Shown here: piece after piece, positions 7,089 through 15,483 of the stretch
How positions within the stretch are numbered: the first letter of the stretch is position 1
How the letters are laid out: every line of letters starts with the position of its first letter
NCBI GenBank assembly: GCA_021295755.1
Contig: JAGWBT010000048.1
Location: 4,144 to 36,305, forward strand
Length of the DNA stretch: 32,162 nucleotides
Source: Candidatus Poribacteria bacterium
Lineage (GTDB): Bacteria > Poribacteria > WGA-4E > PCPOR2b
Reading direction: 5' to 3'
Program-made: the position numbers and the translations under genes
Notes under the pieces: generated by a model
The model's database searches: none
What the model saw: the letters and a program-made list of their open reading frames with translations, nothing else
Told to the model about the DNA's origin: nothing

Positions 7089-7511
7089 ATGGCTGAAGAG
7101 GTGGTGGTAATAGAGAAAATCATAGCAAAAGAACCACTTACAAAGGAAATGATTGATGCAGGCGCTAACGTCTTGCGTCATCTGAATAAAGCAAATTTTG
7201 ACGTTCAGGCGGCTTTGTGGATCTACCGGTTGGAATCAAATTCTTGGCGTCTTGTTTTTGCCCTGCCCGAAGTAGAAAAAGAGGGACCGCTGAAAAGTTA
7301 TACGAAAATACGGCGCATCCTTTCCCAGATTCCAGACACCCAGCCTCGTCTGAATCTATCCGATATCAAGGTATCCGAAACCAATCATGGGTTGATTACC
7401 GCATTGCGAAACGGAAATAGTCTTGCGAATAAAGAGTTTCCGCAACATGCTTATCATGTCGGAGGCAGCGACCACCACGTTGACGAGGGATATATCTATC
7501 AGCTGCGGTAG
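7089..7511 (+). CDS. Small protein of unknown function
   Basis: A 140-residue protein beginning MAEEVVVIEKIIAKEPLTKEM. The frame also offers GTG 7059, but ATG 7089 has GGAG about 7 bases before it and is preferred. It mixes helices and strands (AALWIYRLESNSWRLVFALPEV), has no membrane segment or signal, and ends in a histidine-containing stretch (YHVGGSDHHVDEGYIYQLR). I do not recognise the family. It lies 73 bases after miaA and 34 bases before the DUF4175 gene, all on one strand, so it may share their transcript. Confidence 0.65.
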   Translation: MAEEVVVIEKIIAKEPLTKEMIDAGANVLRHLNKANFDVQAALWIYRLESNSWRLVFALPEVEKEGPLKSYTKIRRILSQIPDTQPRLNLSDIKVSETNHGLITALRNGNSLANKEFPQHAYHVGGSDHHVDEGYIYQLR

Positions 7512-7545
7512 CACTACAAAATAAAAAATAAACTGGAGGTAAACA

Positions 7546-10500
7546 ATGGCAGCAAGGGAAGGTTACACAGAGCTACAAGCAAGAGTTTTGGCAGCCCACC
7601 GTGTCTGGAAACGGACCCTATTTTGGACCGGCTGTGCAATTGCCCTCATTGGATTGATTGCGATTCTCGCCGGTGCAGCGATTGTAGATCTGCTGATGCC
7701 GTTACCGGGCAGCATTCGCCTTGTGCTGCTGATCGGTATCATTGGCACTGTAGGCTACCTGCTCTATAGATACCTTATTCAACCGCTTCGAGCAAAACTG
7801 ACGCCGCACGATGTCGCACTCAACGTCGAGCGGAAGCACCAAGACCTTGAGGATCGCCTCGTTAGCGCCCTCCAATTCGGCGAGGTGGAAACCGACGATC
7901 CAATTAAATCACATCTGTTGCAGCGATTGGTTACGGATGCCGTAGAGCGTACTGAGGAAATTGATTTCAAAGCAACAGTTGATAAAAGCAAAAAACGCAA
8001 GCAAGTCGGTATTGCGGTTGCCGCACTCGCCGGATGCGCGTTCATAGCCTTGATTTTTCCTACCGAACTTAACACTTCTCTGAATCGCCTACTGAGCCCT
8101 TGGGAAAAAACTGAGCCGGTGTTCACGACAAAGCTGACCGTCGAACCGGGGAACGCACGCACTCTACGGGGTCGAAGCCTTGCAATCAACCTCGAAGTAA
8201 CAGGCAAAGCTGCCGATAAAGCACGGCTGATTTATACAAAGGGAGCCCCAGGGGTTGACGCGGAATTGCAGCATCAGGAAATTGATATGATGCGAATTGA
8301 AGGTGAGAAACGCAGGTTTGGCTACGAACTCTTCAACATCAACGAAAATATGGAATACTATGTGACAGCGAATGGAGTAGAATCGGAACGTTATACCGTT
8401 GAAGTGTTTGATACTCCCAAACTTACTGCTATTGAGATTGCCTACACCTACCCCGAATACACAAAGTTGAAGCCGATTATACAGCAGGGAGAGGGAAACA
8501 TCCGCGCTGTCGCCGGATCTCAAGCAGAGGTCCGTATCACGACTAACAAAGCCATCCAATCAGCAACGCTCACAGTGGAGGCGCAAGAGCCAACCCCCAT
8601 GCTAATCTTCGATGGCCGTACACTCACTACGACCCTTGATGTGCTGAATGACGGAAAGTATACCGTTAAACTGCTTTGTGTTGATGGCTTCAATAACCAA
8701 ATCCCAATTGAATACACCATCACGGCGATCCCCGATGAACCGCCTGAGATTGTCATTAAAGAGCCGGGCAGGGATGTCAAAGCTACAAAACTAGAGGAGG
8801 TCAGAGTCCTTTCAGAGGCGACGGATGACTACGGCGTTGAAAACATGATGTTGATGTACAGCATCGGATCCGGTGAAGCGCAAGAATTGCCGGTGGAAAC
8901 TGTCGAGGTTAAAGCGGAAAAAATAATCTCCGGTGCTTATGTTTTCTATCTCGAAGAACTCGATGTGGAACCGGGGGAACTTATCTCCTATTATGCCCAA
9001 GCCACCGATAACAATACGCGGACCGGTCCGGGGACAAGCACCTCTGAACTCTATTTTATCGAGGTGCGCCCGTTCAATGAACGGTATATGCAGATGGATG
9101 CAGAGGGGCAGCAAAGTCCAGAAGGCCAACCGTTCCCCAATTTAATCGCAGATCAACGGACAATTATTAAAAAAACATGGAAGCACATCCACTCGCGTCC
9201 GTCCCCCATGATGGAAGATTATCAATCTGCTGTCAAACAGATAGGCAAAGAGCAGGACCAACTCAAAGACAAAACGCAGCGGGTTACCGATGAGTTGAGT
9301 ATGTCGATGCGCGATGCAAATGTAGATCCCGAAATGCTGATGAATCTGGAGGGAGCCATCGGCAAGATGGGTGAAGCGAGTGATAAACTCTTTGCCATAA
9401 AACCGAAAGAGGCACTCCCACATGAACAGGACGCCCTCGAACTCCTCACCAAAGCCATGATGGAGTTAGATAAGGTCTTGACACAGATGCGGTCGAATGG
9501 CAGCCAAGCAGCTGCCGATAATATAGAGATGGACATGGAGGATCTCCAAGACGCAATTGAGCAAGATCAAAATGAGTTGGATGAGCAGATGCGCGAACAA
9601 ACGCAAGAGCTATTGGATCAAGCGAGAGATATGCTCTCCCAACAGGAACAACTCACAGAACAAAGCCAGCAGTTAGCACGGGAGGGTCAGCCTTCGCAGC
9701 GAGAGATGCAGCGAAATAGCCAGCAAGAGGGACAGTTGGCAGGACAAGCCCAACAGATGGCAGAGCAAGCCCAACAGATGGGGCAGTCAGTTGGACAGGG
9801 TGCCGGAAACAATACAGGACAGCGTATGGTTCAAGCAGGTGAAGCACTAGGGCAGGCATCTGAAAATATGCAGGCAGCTTCAGAGACCATGGGGGCTGGA
9901 CAGCCACAGATGGGAGCTGCGAAGGGGCAAAAAGCCGAAGAAAACCTGCAGCAGGCGATCGAGGAACTTGAGAAGGTCGCCGCACAGTATACCGATCAGG
10001 CCCTTGATGATGTGACCGAGTCACTCGACCAACTTACGGCTGAACAATCGGAGATACGAGAACAAACAGAAACGCTTGAGGAAGAAACTCGACAGGATGG
10101 CATTAGCGTTGAAGATGCGCGGCATGCTTCTGAGTTGGCAAATCAACAGCGAACCCTCCGCCGAGACCTTGAGCAGCTGCAACGCAATCTCTCGAATCTG
10201 CGGGAGACACTTAACGAAAACGAACCCCAAGCGGCGCGAAATGTTGCGGACGCAAACCGTCGCATTATTGAGGAACAAGCGTCCGAAAATATGGAGGACG
10301 CACAACGGGCATTGCAGTGGCGAAACTTCCAATATTCCGAGCGGGAGCAACGGGAGGTACTCGACACCCTCTTGGAGGCACGAGATGACCTACAGCAAGC
10401 GAGGGCAAATCTAGCGGAAACAGAGGAGGAGCAGCTCGACACGGCATTGGATCAGATCGAAAGTTGGGAAACTCAGATGCAGGACATCCAACGTGAGCTT

Positions 10501-10917
10501 GAGGCGATGGACAATCAGGAGACACCGCTATCGTCTGAACAGGAGGCACGGCAGCAACAGTTGTCCGAACAACAAGCACAGATACAGCAACGTGCCCAAG
10601 AAGCAATGGAAGCCCAGGGACAAGGAGACGCTCAGGGGGATGAAGGGGCACAGGTGGGAGGCGCGGAGTCGGACCGCGAACTCAGAGAACTCTGGCTTGA
10701 CGCGATCCGCGCTATGGACAATCGTCCCGGAACCCGGAGGGCACCGTTTCCTGTCTACGATTTCTCTTTGCGTGAACTTAGGAAACTTGAGCGTGCGATC
10801 GAAGAACGCCTCACCACAATTCAGGAAAAGAAGCAACTCGCACAGGTGCTTAAAGAAGATGTGCCGCCTGAGTACCGGAGGTTGGTCGATCAGTACTATG
10901 AATTTCTGGCGAAGTGA
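7546..10917 (+). CDS. Large DUF4175-like membrane protein with Gln-rich coiled coil
   Basis: A 1123-residue protein preceded by a good site (TGGAGG, 7 bases before ATG). Three hydrophobic segments lie near residues 23-50, 57-77 and 153-171. Then comes a beta-rich region of about 300 residues that looks like Ig-type modules (for example VEPGNARTLRGRSLAINLEV and the following DEPPEIVIKEPG). The rest, from about residue 530 to 1070, is a very long charged, Gln-rich coiled coil with tracts such as QQMAEQAQQMGQ. This matches the DUF4175/TIGR02302 style of large membrane proteins, which in many bacteria lie near MoxR/DUF58 genes; none is seen here. It probably sits in the inner membrane with the coiled coil extending into the periplasm. 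Function unknown. Its TGA stop lies at the edge of a short repeat. Confidence 0.82.
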   Translation: MAAREGYTELQARVLAAHRVWKRTLFWTGCAIALIGLIAILAGAAIVDLLMPLPGSIRLVLLIGIIGTVGYLLYRYLIQPLRAKLTPHDVALNVERKHQDLEDRLVSALQFGEVETDDPIKSHLLQRLVTDAVERTEEIDFKATVDKSKKRKQVGIAVAALAGCAFIALIFPTELNTSLNRLLSPWEKTEPVFTTKLTVEPGNARTLRGRSLAINLEVTGKAADKARLIYTKGAPGVDAELQHQEIDMMRIEGEKRRFGYELFNINENMEYYVTANGVESERYTVEVFDTPKLTAIEIAYTYPEYTKLKPIIQQGEGNIRAVAGSQAEVRITTNKAIQSATLTVEAQEPTPMLIFDGRTLTTTLDVLNDGKYTVKLLCVDGFNNQIPIEYTITAIPDEPPEIVIKEPGRDVKATKLEEVRVLSEATDDYGVENMMLMYSIGSGEAQELPVETVEVKAEKIISGAYVFYLEELDVEPGELISYYAQATDNNTRTGPGTSTSELYFIEVRPFNERYMQMDAEGQQSPEGQPFPNLIADQRTIIKKTWKHIHSRPSPMMEDYQSAVKQIGKEQDQLKDKTQRVTDELSMSMRDANVDPEMLMNLEGAIGKMGEASDKLFAIKPKEALPHEQDALELLTKAMMELDKVLTQMRSNGSQAAADNIEMDMEDLQDAIEQDQNELDEQMREQTQELLDQARDMLSQQEQLTEQSQQLAREGQPSQREMQRNSQQEGQLAGQAQQMAEQAQQMGQSVGQGAGNNTGQRMVQAGEALGQASENMQAASETMGAGQPQMGAAKGQKAEENLQQAIEELEKVAAQYTDQALDDVTESLDQLTAEQSEIREQTETLEEETRQDGISVEDARHASELANQQRTLRRDLEQLQRNLSNLRETLNENEPQAARNVADANRRIIEEQASENMEDAQRALQWRNFQYSEREQREVLDTLLEARDDLQQARANLAETEEEQLDTALDQIESWETQMQDIQRELEAMDNQETPLSSEQEARQQQLSEQQAQIQQRAQEAMEAQGQGDAQGDEGAQVGGAESDRELRELWLDAIRAMDNRPGTRRAPFPVYDFSLRELRKLERAIEERLTTIQEKKQLAQVLKEDVPPEYRRLVDQYYEFLAK

Positions 10918-10939
10918 AACATGATGCGTGAATTTATAT

Positions 10940-11065
10940 ATGCCACTTTTAATTGAATCAGAACCAGCCCCACTAGAAGTAGCTAACGGTGTTGTTCTTG
11001 TTAGCGGGCCCCGTATAACGCTCGATACAATTGTAGCTGCGTTTATTGACCACTCCCAAGCATAA
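10940..11065 (+). pseudogene. DUF433-family antitoxin-like gene, truncated by an IS end
   Basis: The 41 codons read MPLLIESEPAPLEVANGVV then LVSGPRITLDTIVAAFIDHSQA. The first 37 residues match the N terminus of DUF433 proteins, whose usual pattern is PL...G.. (V/I)GGTRVTLDTVV.AF, a short winged-helix-like protein often found as an antitoxin. The expected continuation (GATAEEI..., then a second helix pair) is missing: after AFID the frame enters the right end of an IS200/IS605-like element at about 11046 and stops at TAA. No continuation is found on the other side of the element. Family call rests on a short but characteristic match. Confidence 0.6.
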
Positions 11066-11235
11066 ATACTTGGGATTCTTTCAACAGACTAACTCCCGTC
11101 AGGGACGCTGTATTCCCGCTTCGGCGAGACGTGCTCTGAAAGCCAGAGTCTTACCGTCGCTCCACGGGCGTTTACCCTCTCCACGTGTCCCGCGGCGAGC
11201 GTTGTCATTTATGGACTTGGTTTTCGCCCTAACGC
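11046..11235 (-). mobile_element. IS200/IS605-family right end with decayed tnpB 3' tail
   Basis: On the minus strand the end reads GAATCCCAAGTATTTATGCT then TGGGAGTGGTCAA. This is a hairpin (TCCCAAG 11054-11060 with CTTGGGA 11069-11075) followed by GTGGTCAA, the form typical of right ends of TnpB-only IS605/IS1341 elements. Just upstream, a decayed frame ends in DGKTLAFRARLAEAGIQRP and a stop, and before it reads KSINDNARRGTRGEGKRPWS, like the Arg/Gly-rich C-terminal tail of TnpB proteins. A TGA appears about 45 codons back and nothing of the nuclease domain remains. Only the last approximately 190 bases survive, so the element is dead. Confidence 0.6.
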
Positions 11236-11324
11236 CTTTTCACCGCTATCATATTGGAATCCGAGCTACCACCTAAAATCCCAACGCGGCGAGGGGTGTA
11301 TGGAAAGTAGATAAAGTTTTCTTC

Positions 11325-11480
11325 GCTCCAGAGGAGCGATATGTCTATAGAAAGCAATGCGCCGAATCTCCCGTGCTCCAGTTTTGAATCCCGATTTATC
11401 GGGGAGGAGCGCAATGTATATAGCAAGAGCGGATCGTCACAACAAAAAGCCCCAGCGGTGCGATATGTGTATGAAAACAC
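11325..11480. repeat. Three imperfect copies of a hairpin + GCGATATGTNTATAG motif
   Basis: GAGCGATATGTCTATAG (11334-11350), GAGCGCAATGTATATAG (11407-11423) and GTGCGATATGTGTATGA (11458-11474) are variants of one word. Each is preceded by a palindrome: CGCTCC-AGA-GGAGCG for the first; for the second GCTCC...GGAGC enclosing a TTTGAATCCCGAT...ATCGGGG hairpin; and CCCCAGCGGTGC for the third. Unit spacing is irregular (73 and 51 bases), so this is a cluster of REP/MITE-like units and not a CRISPR. The rest of 11066-11606 shows no convincing gene. Confidence 0.6.
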
Positions 11481-11606
11481 ACCACGTGCGTAGATCAGGC
11501 ATCTTGCCCGACCCTCCCGTCCAATACTGGCAGATAGCTTGTAGGTCGAGATTCATATTCTCGACACCCAAAGGTCAACAGAGCGTAATAAAAGGAAAAA
11601 GAAAGC

Positions 11607-11816
11607 ATGCGACACGAAAAATGGAAATGTCCCAAATGCGACAATGATGAGTTCGAGACCGATATTTTCCAAGCAACGGGTGGCACACTTGCCAAGTTGT
11701 TCGATGTCCAAAACAAAAAGTTCACTACCGTTTCATGTATGCAATGCCAATACACCGAGGTCTACAGAGCAGACACCTCACGCCTGAGTAACATCTTCGA
11801 TTTCTTCACCAATTAA
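11607..11816 (+). CDS. Small zinc-ribbon protein
   Basis: A 69-residue protein with two CxxC knuckles, CPKC near residues 8-11 and CMQC near residues 44-47, which together can bind one zinc. This resembles small nucleic-acid-binding-type zinc ribbons (DUF2082-like), whose pattern is W.CPKC...E......TGG.LAK.FDVQ..KF..V.C..C.Y.E.Y. The match to that pattern is close over the whole length. Function in the family is not established. The next gene starts 19 bases downstream. Confidence 0.75.
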   Translation: MRHEKWKCPKCDNDEFETDIFQATGGTLAKLFDVQNKKFTTVSCMQCQYTEVYRADTSRLSNIFDFFTN

Positions 11817-11835
11817 CGTTGGGAGGTGGTTCCCC

Positions 11836-12240
11836 ATGAGGGTATTCACCGACGCTGAAAAACAGCAACTACAAGCCAAAATTGAAGACGAACAGGAACG
11901 GCAGCGGGCACTTAGAGAGAGCATCCAAATTGAAAAGGAAAAGGAGTCAAAAAGGAGACGAGGCATAATTTCGACAGCGTTCAGCTTCAAATACGGTTTC
12001 CTACTGCTTATTCTTTGCGTACTTGTCTTTCACTTGAGGGTCCTACTGCTTTTTGGTTGGCAAATTGATTCTCCCGTTAACCTCAGTTTTATGGTTATGT
12101 TGGGGGTACTATTCAATCACATTGGGTGGCATGTCACGAAAAAAGGTCGGTTAAGCCGCGTGATGAAAACGGTTGCGTGGATTTGGATGATCTTTGTACT
12201 TGCCTACCTATTTTGGTTCTTTAAGACTGGGGTTGCCTAA
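11836..12240 (+). CDS. Small membrane protein with N-terminal coiled coil
   Basis: A 134-residue protein with a strong ribosome site (GGGAGG). Residues 1-45 form a highly charged helix rich in Glu, Lys, Gln and Arg (TDAEKQQLQAKIEDEQERQR, then ESKRRRG). Three hydrophobic segments follow (KYGFLLLILCVLVFHLRVLL; NLSFMVMLGVLFNHIGWHV; VAWIWMIFVLAYLFWFF). The basic patch before the first segment predicts a cytoplasmic N terminus. No family is recognised. It may be co-transcribed with the zinc-ribbon gene. Confidence 0.6.
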   Translation: MRVFTDAEKQQLQAKIEDEQERQRALRESIQIEKEKESKRRRGIISTAFSFKYGFLLLILCVLVFHLRVLLLFGWQIDSPVNLSFMVMLGVLFNHIGWHVTKKGRLSRVMKTVAWIWMIFVLAYLFWFFKTGVA

Positions 12241-12267
12241 CGTATCGACGAGGAAAGTTGAGAAAAC

Positions 12268-13528
12268 ATGAGCCAAGCATTCTTTGAGAAAATCGACGTG
12301 TTCCTGCCCGGACAGGGCGAGGCGTTGACCCAAGCCCCAGCCCACCACTGGGAGCGAGCAGAGCGCGCTAACGCCCAAATCTACTATAGCACACGCGAGC
12401 CAAAATCTGTCCTCATCCATCTGACAGGGCTAACTAGAGAGGAGAGGGAAGCCCTCGCCGACATGCCGATCGAAGTGGATCTTTCAGCCTTGAAGTATCA
12501 CGACTACGACGGGTTCGGTGTCCATCTGCCGGGGTTGATTGTCACAACACAAGGGACAGCTATCGCCGTGTGTCAAAAACGACACGGTTCGATGGGGGAC
12601 GGAGGCAACCAAGTTGACATCTTGATGTCACGTAGCGCGGATGGCGGTGCCACTTGGCAGCGACAGGAGGTCATCTTCGAGGAGAAAGGGGCTTTCACCT
12701 ATCTCGGTCCCATCTTCGAGGATTGTCGCTTTCTGGAAAATGCCCGCTGATATCTTGGACGACCTCGGTTACTTCAGCGAACACGCCAAGCAGGGAGGCG
12801 GTTTCTACCTGCTCAAGAGCACCGATCAGGGGCGGAGTTGGTCTGATCCCTTCTATGTAAGCCCGGAACCGAACGCTGAAGGTTGGGTGGGTTGGCCCAA
12901 CAACTGCGTCCACGGCGTCCAACTCGCTGCTGGTCCCTGCAAGGGACGATTGGTCATGCCAGCGTTTCTTTACAAAGAGGGCGAATCAGGGCAGGTGCCG
13001 GGGGTTCGTGGTGGATTATTGTACAGCGACGACCACGGACAGAGTTGGAAGGTGGGTGCTGTCCTGCCCGAAGGCTCGGACGAGGTCAGTCTTGTAGAAA
13101 CCGTGAGCGAGGGCGGCATCTACGTCAGTTATCGCAAGAACACCCTTGCCACCGGCAAGCGACACTTCGCACGCAGCACCGATTATGGTGAGACCTTCTG
13201 TGAACAGGGTCAGCACGAGGAAGTACCGGACGCCAATCTCCATGCAGGGCTAATCCGATACCGTGGAGGCGAGGGAGGAAGTGAAGATCTCCTCCTGTTT
13301 TCCAGTCCATCACCGACGAAAGATATAACGGTTCGTATCAGTCGCGACGAAGGCAGGAGTTGGGACTTTTCGCGTAGGGTTGAACGAGGACTATCCCGCT
13401 ATTCCGACCTCGCGGTGATGGCGGAGGGGACAATCCTTTGTCTGTATACCAACGGGGTGGTGCGCGACAGGGAGAAGATTAGTGTGGCGCGGTTTAACTT
13501 GGAGTGGTTGATGAGTGGCAGTACGTAG
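12268..13528 (+). pseudogene. Sialidase/BNR-repeat glycosidase-like gene, frameshifted near 12720
   Basis: The first frame (from ATG 12268) encodes 160 residues ending IFEDCRFLENAR and a TGA. The +1 frame then continues without a stop from about 12722 to 13528, beginning IVAFWKMPADILDDLGYFSE. Together they form one beta-propeller protein of about 415 residues with five Asp-boxes: SADGGATW, STDQGRSW, SDDHGQSW, STDYGETF and SRDEGRSW. The join lacks several residues expected between FED and VAFWKMP, so a small deletion rather than programmed slippage is likely. Intact relatives are exo-sialidase-like hydrolases or lectins. The TAG stop lies inside a 127-bp repeat. An assembly error remains possible because both halves look well conserved. 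Confidence 0.75.
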
Positions 13529-13652
13529 GTTGGGTTGAACGGTTGAAAGCACCTCGCTATCAAGGATAGTAAAGTTTCTTTCTTTCAATACCGTATTCTT
13601 ACAGATAGCGGGAGTGAAGCCCAACAATCACAACCGATGAACTAACATGGCT
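13525..13652. repeat. 127-bp nested inverted repeat, copy 1
   Basis: Starts GTAGGTTGGGTTGAACGG and ends near CAACCGATGAACTAACATGG. The outer arms are GTTGGGTT and GAAGCCCAAC; inner arms CGCTATC and GATAGCG. It is over 75% identical by eye to 20436-20563, with the same length and order of blocks. It encodes no protein. It fills the whole gap between two convergent genes, overlapping the stop of the sialidase-like gene and reaching the stop of the PhyH gene. A small non-autonomous mobile element (MITE) is the best guess. Confidence 0.75.
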
Positions 13653-14406
13653 AGAGAGTTTCATATCGATCCGCACGGTTGTGTCCCAAAAGACCGGGGC
13701 ATAGTTGCTGCATCTCCGGCGGCATCCGCTCATACGTTTCGGGCCAAATCGGTTGATGACCGCCTTCGATCCAGTTGTTGAACCACGGTGGGTAGTAGGC
13801 GATATTCAATCCGACACGGATCTGATCGCTGGTATTTGCGCGAGCTTGGTGATAGGTGCCGCCATGCCACATAATAACCGAGCCTGCTTTACCGGTAATT
13901 GGCTTAATCAATGGGCTGTCTGTAGTGATGTCCGATGGCGGAGTCTTCCGACGTGAACGATGACTCATCGGCACCACACCCGTTGCACCGTTCTCCACCG
14001 TGAAATCTGTCAGCATCCAAATACTGTTGATAATCCATGGCACGTCTGGCACTTCATGGAATTCACGCGCAGAGTCCACATGTAGATGCTGCCCCGGCGC
14101 ACCGGGCCACGTCGGCTTGGAGCACGCTTCGACCACCCGGCAATTCTGCCCCAAAAAATGTCGCGCAACCGCCACCGTGTCCGGATGGCTAGCACACATC
14201 CAAACACGATCATCCAGATTCATCATACCGAATAAGGTTTGATAATACTGATCGCCCGTATTATAGATTTGGCACTGTGAGTCGGTGTGCAGTTCGAGGA
14301 ATCGTTCCGCCATGCGTTGTGCCGTGTCTTCAGGGATGCGGTCCTCAAGCAGGCAGTAACCGTAAGTTGCCAAGCAATCTATGGCAGCTTTGACATCTGC
14401 TGTCAA
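13651..14406 (-). CDS. Phytanoyl-CoA dioxygenase (PhyH) family protein
   Basis: A 251-residue protein of usual family length. The iron site is visible: HVD in PGQHLHVDSA gives the HxD pair, and the distal histidine lies in VIMWHGGTYHQAR, followed by TSDQIRVGLNIAYYP with the 2-oxoglutarate arginine. The N terminus (GYCLLEDRIPEDTAQRMAER) is the usual 'facing' helix region. It is predicted to be a cytoplasmic Fe(II)/2-oxoglutarate oxygenase acting on an unknown small molecule. It probably forms its own short unit, as a repeat-rich gap of 118 bases separates it from the aldolase gene upstream. Confidence 0.92.
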   Translation of the reverse strand: MTADVKAAIDCLATYGYCLLEDRIPEDTAQRMAERFLELHTDSQCQIYNTGDQYYQTLFGMMNLDDRVWMCASHPDTVAVARHFLGQNCRVVEACSKPTWPGAPGQHLHVDSAREFHEVPDVPWIINSIWMLTDFTVENGATGVVPMSHRSRRKTPPSDITTDSPLIKPITGKAGSVIMWHGGTYHQARANTSDQIRVGLNIAYYPPWFNNWIEGGHQPIWPETYERMPPEMQQLCPGLLGHNRADRYETL

Positions 14407-14417
14407 GAAACATGCAG

Positions 14418-14499
14418 CGTAAAACGTAAAACCTGAAATGCAGTGACTTCACGTTTCACGCATCACGTTTCACGATAAGGCGCGGTATACCCACGCGCC
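14418..14499. repeat. Short repeat block: GCGTAAAACGTAAAAC / ACGTTTCACG units and a GGCGCG hairpin
   Basis: Contains GCGTAAAACGTAAAAC, then ACGTTTCACGCATCACGTTT and CACG, the two orientations of the short family seen elsewhere in the window. It is followed by a perfect GGCGCG/CGCGCC stem (14479-14484 with 14494-14499) around a 9-base loop. There is no T-run, so this is a repeat rather than a clear terminator. Confidence 0.55.
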
Positions 14500-14524
14500 C
14501 TGTCCGACAATCCACATCTTTGAC

Positions 14525-15403
14525 TTAGACAGGCATGGTCCTGCCGCTATAAGACCTGCCAGCTTCCGCTATCTCAGGGCTGCCGCCCATAACCCTCACA
14601 CCCCCATCAATTCTTTCCGGGAGCGTCTCTATACTGCCACCTTCCAAGAACGCGACACCCGTCTCCTTACATGCGGTATATACCCGGTTTCTCGCTTCAG
14701 TCATTTCAGGCGGACGCGGACTTGGGGTGTTCTTGTAACCAAACGACATACCGAGGTCCCCAGGTCCCCATTCAGCAAAGGCGATCCCGGGCACCCGAAG
14801 CGTCATTTCGGTATTAGCGATTGCTCGCACGTTCTCGATTTTCAGCCCAAGCATGAGTTCACCTTCAGGATTTAGGGGCCAAGGGTCAGCTTTTCCTAGG
14901 TAATCGTCGACAGAAATGCCCCAAATGGGTGCTGCAGATCCTTGTCCTGCTGAACCCCTGCGTCCGACATCCAGTTGGGTGCCGACGCCAATCGTCTGGA
15001 ACGGATAGCGGCAACATTCGACAAATGCCTTCACCGCTTCTGGGGACTCCGCATGACACAGCAGAAGACCGTGTACACCTATCGCCAATAGCTGCCTGAG
15101 CTGCCACGCATTCGCTCGCATAACATCAGGACTTGAACCGTCCATCGGCAACTCTACAACGACCGCCGGCGTCAGATGACCGCTGTTGGTCGGTCCACCG
15201 TCCACAAGCCCGCGCATAAAATTCGCCAAACCTACAAAATCGAGGGGACCATGCTCCATACCGATGTTGATGTAGTCTGCCCACGTTTTTGCCATCTCCT
15301 TACCAGCCTCGTAGGTGAGATTGGCACCTGTGTGGCTGCCTGTATAGTAGACGGGCTGATCTTGCTCAAGTAATTCAATTGCTTTGTTGACTCGCTTCGG
15401 CAT
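14525..15403 (-). CDS. HpcH/HpaI aldolase/citrate lyase family protein
   Basis: A 292-residue TIM-barrel protein of the HpcH/HpaI type. These are Mg2+-dependent class II aldolases cleaving 2-keto-3-deoxy sugar acids or 4-hydroxy-2-oxoacids to pyruvate plus an aldehyde. Visible marks are VVVELPMDGSSPDVMRANAW, GVHGLLLCHAESPEAVKAF, LKIENVRAIANTEMTLRVPG (glutamate metal ligand) and FAEWGPGDLGMSFGY (GPxDL, the aspartate ligand region). ATG 15403 has AGAGG upstream and a good promoter at 15484-15512. Substrate unknown; related ureidoglycolate- or ketodeoxy-sugar-acid enzymes fit the catabolic theme of the window. Confidence 0.88.
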   Translation of the reverse strand: MPKRVNKAIELLEQDQPVYYTGSHTGANLTYEAGKEMAKTWADYINIGMEHGPLDFVGLANFMRGLVDGGPTNSGHLTPAVVVELPMDGSSPDVMRANAWQLRQLLAIGVHGLLLCHAESPEAVKAFVECCRYPFQTIGVGTQLDVGRRGSAGQGSAAPIWGISVDDYLGKADPWPLNPEGELMLGLKIENVRAIANTEMTLRVPGIAFAEWGPGDLGMSFGYKNTPSPRPPEMTEARNRVYTACKETGVAFLEGGSIETLPERIDGGVRVMGGSPEIAEAGRSYSGRTMPV

Positions 15404-15483
15404 TATTAACCTCTCTTAGAAAAAAATAGCTAGTTCGTCATGGTGATTTCAATCGCTCAAAAGATTGATCAATACAAGAAAAA

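Noticed and set aside
9653-10024. Antisense open frames opposite the Gln-rich coiled coil
   Set aside because: They arise from the biased CAG/CAA codons of the sense strand and have proline/leucine-rich low-complexity products.
11325-11480. CRISPR array
   Set aside because: Units are few, imperfect and unevenly spaced, each contains its own palindrome, and no cas gene is present.
12268-12750. Programmed +1 frameshift in the sialidase-like gene
   Set aside because: No slippery sequence or stimulating structure is seen, and residues expected in the family are missing at the join, pointing to a deletion.
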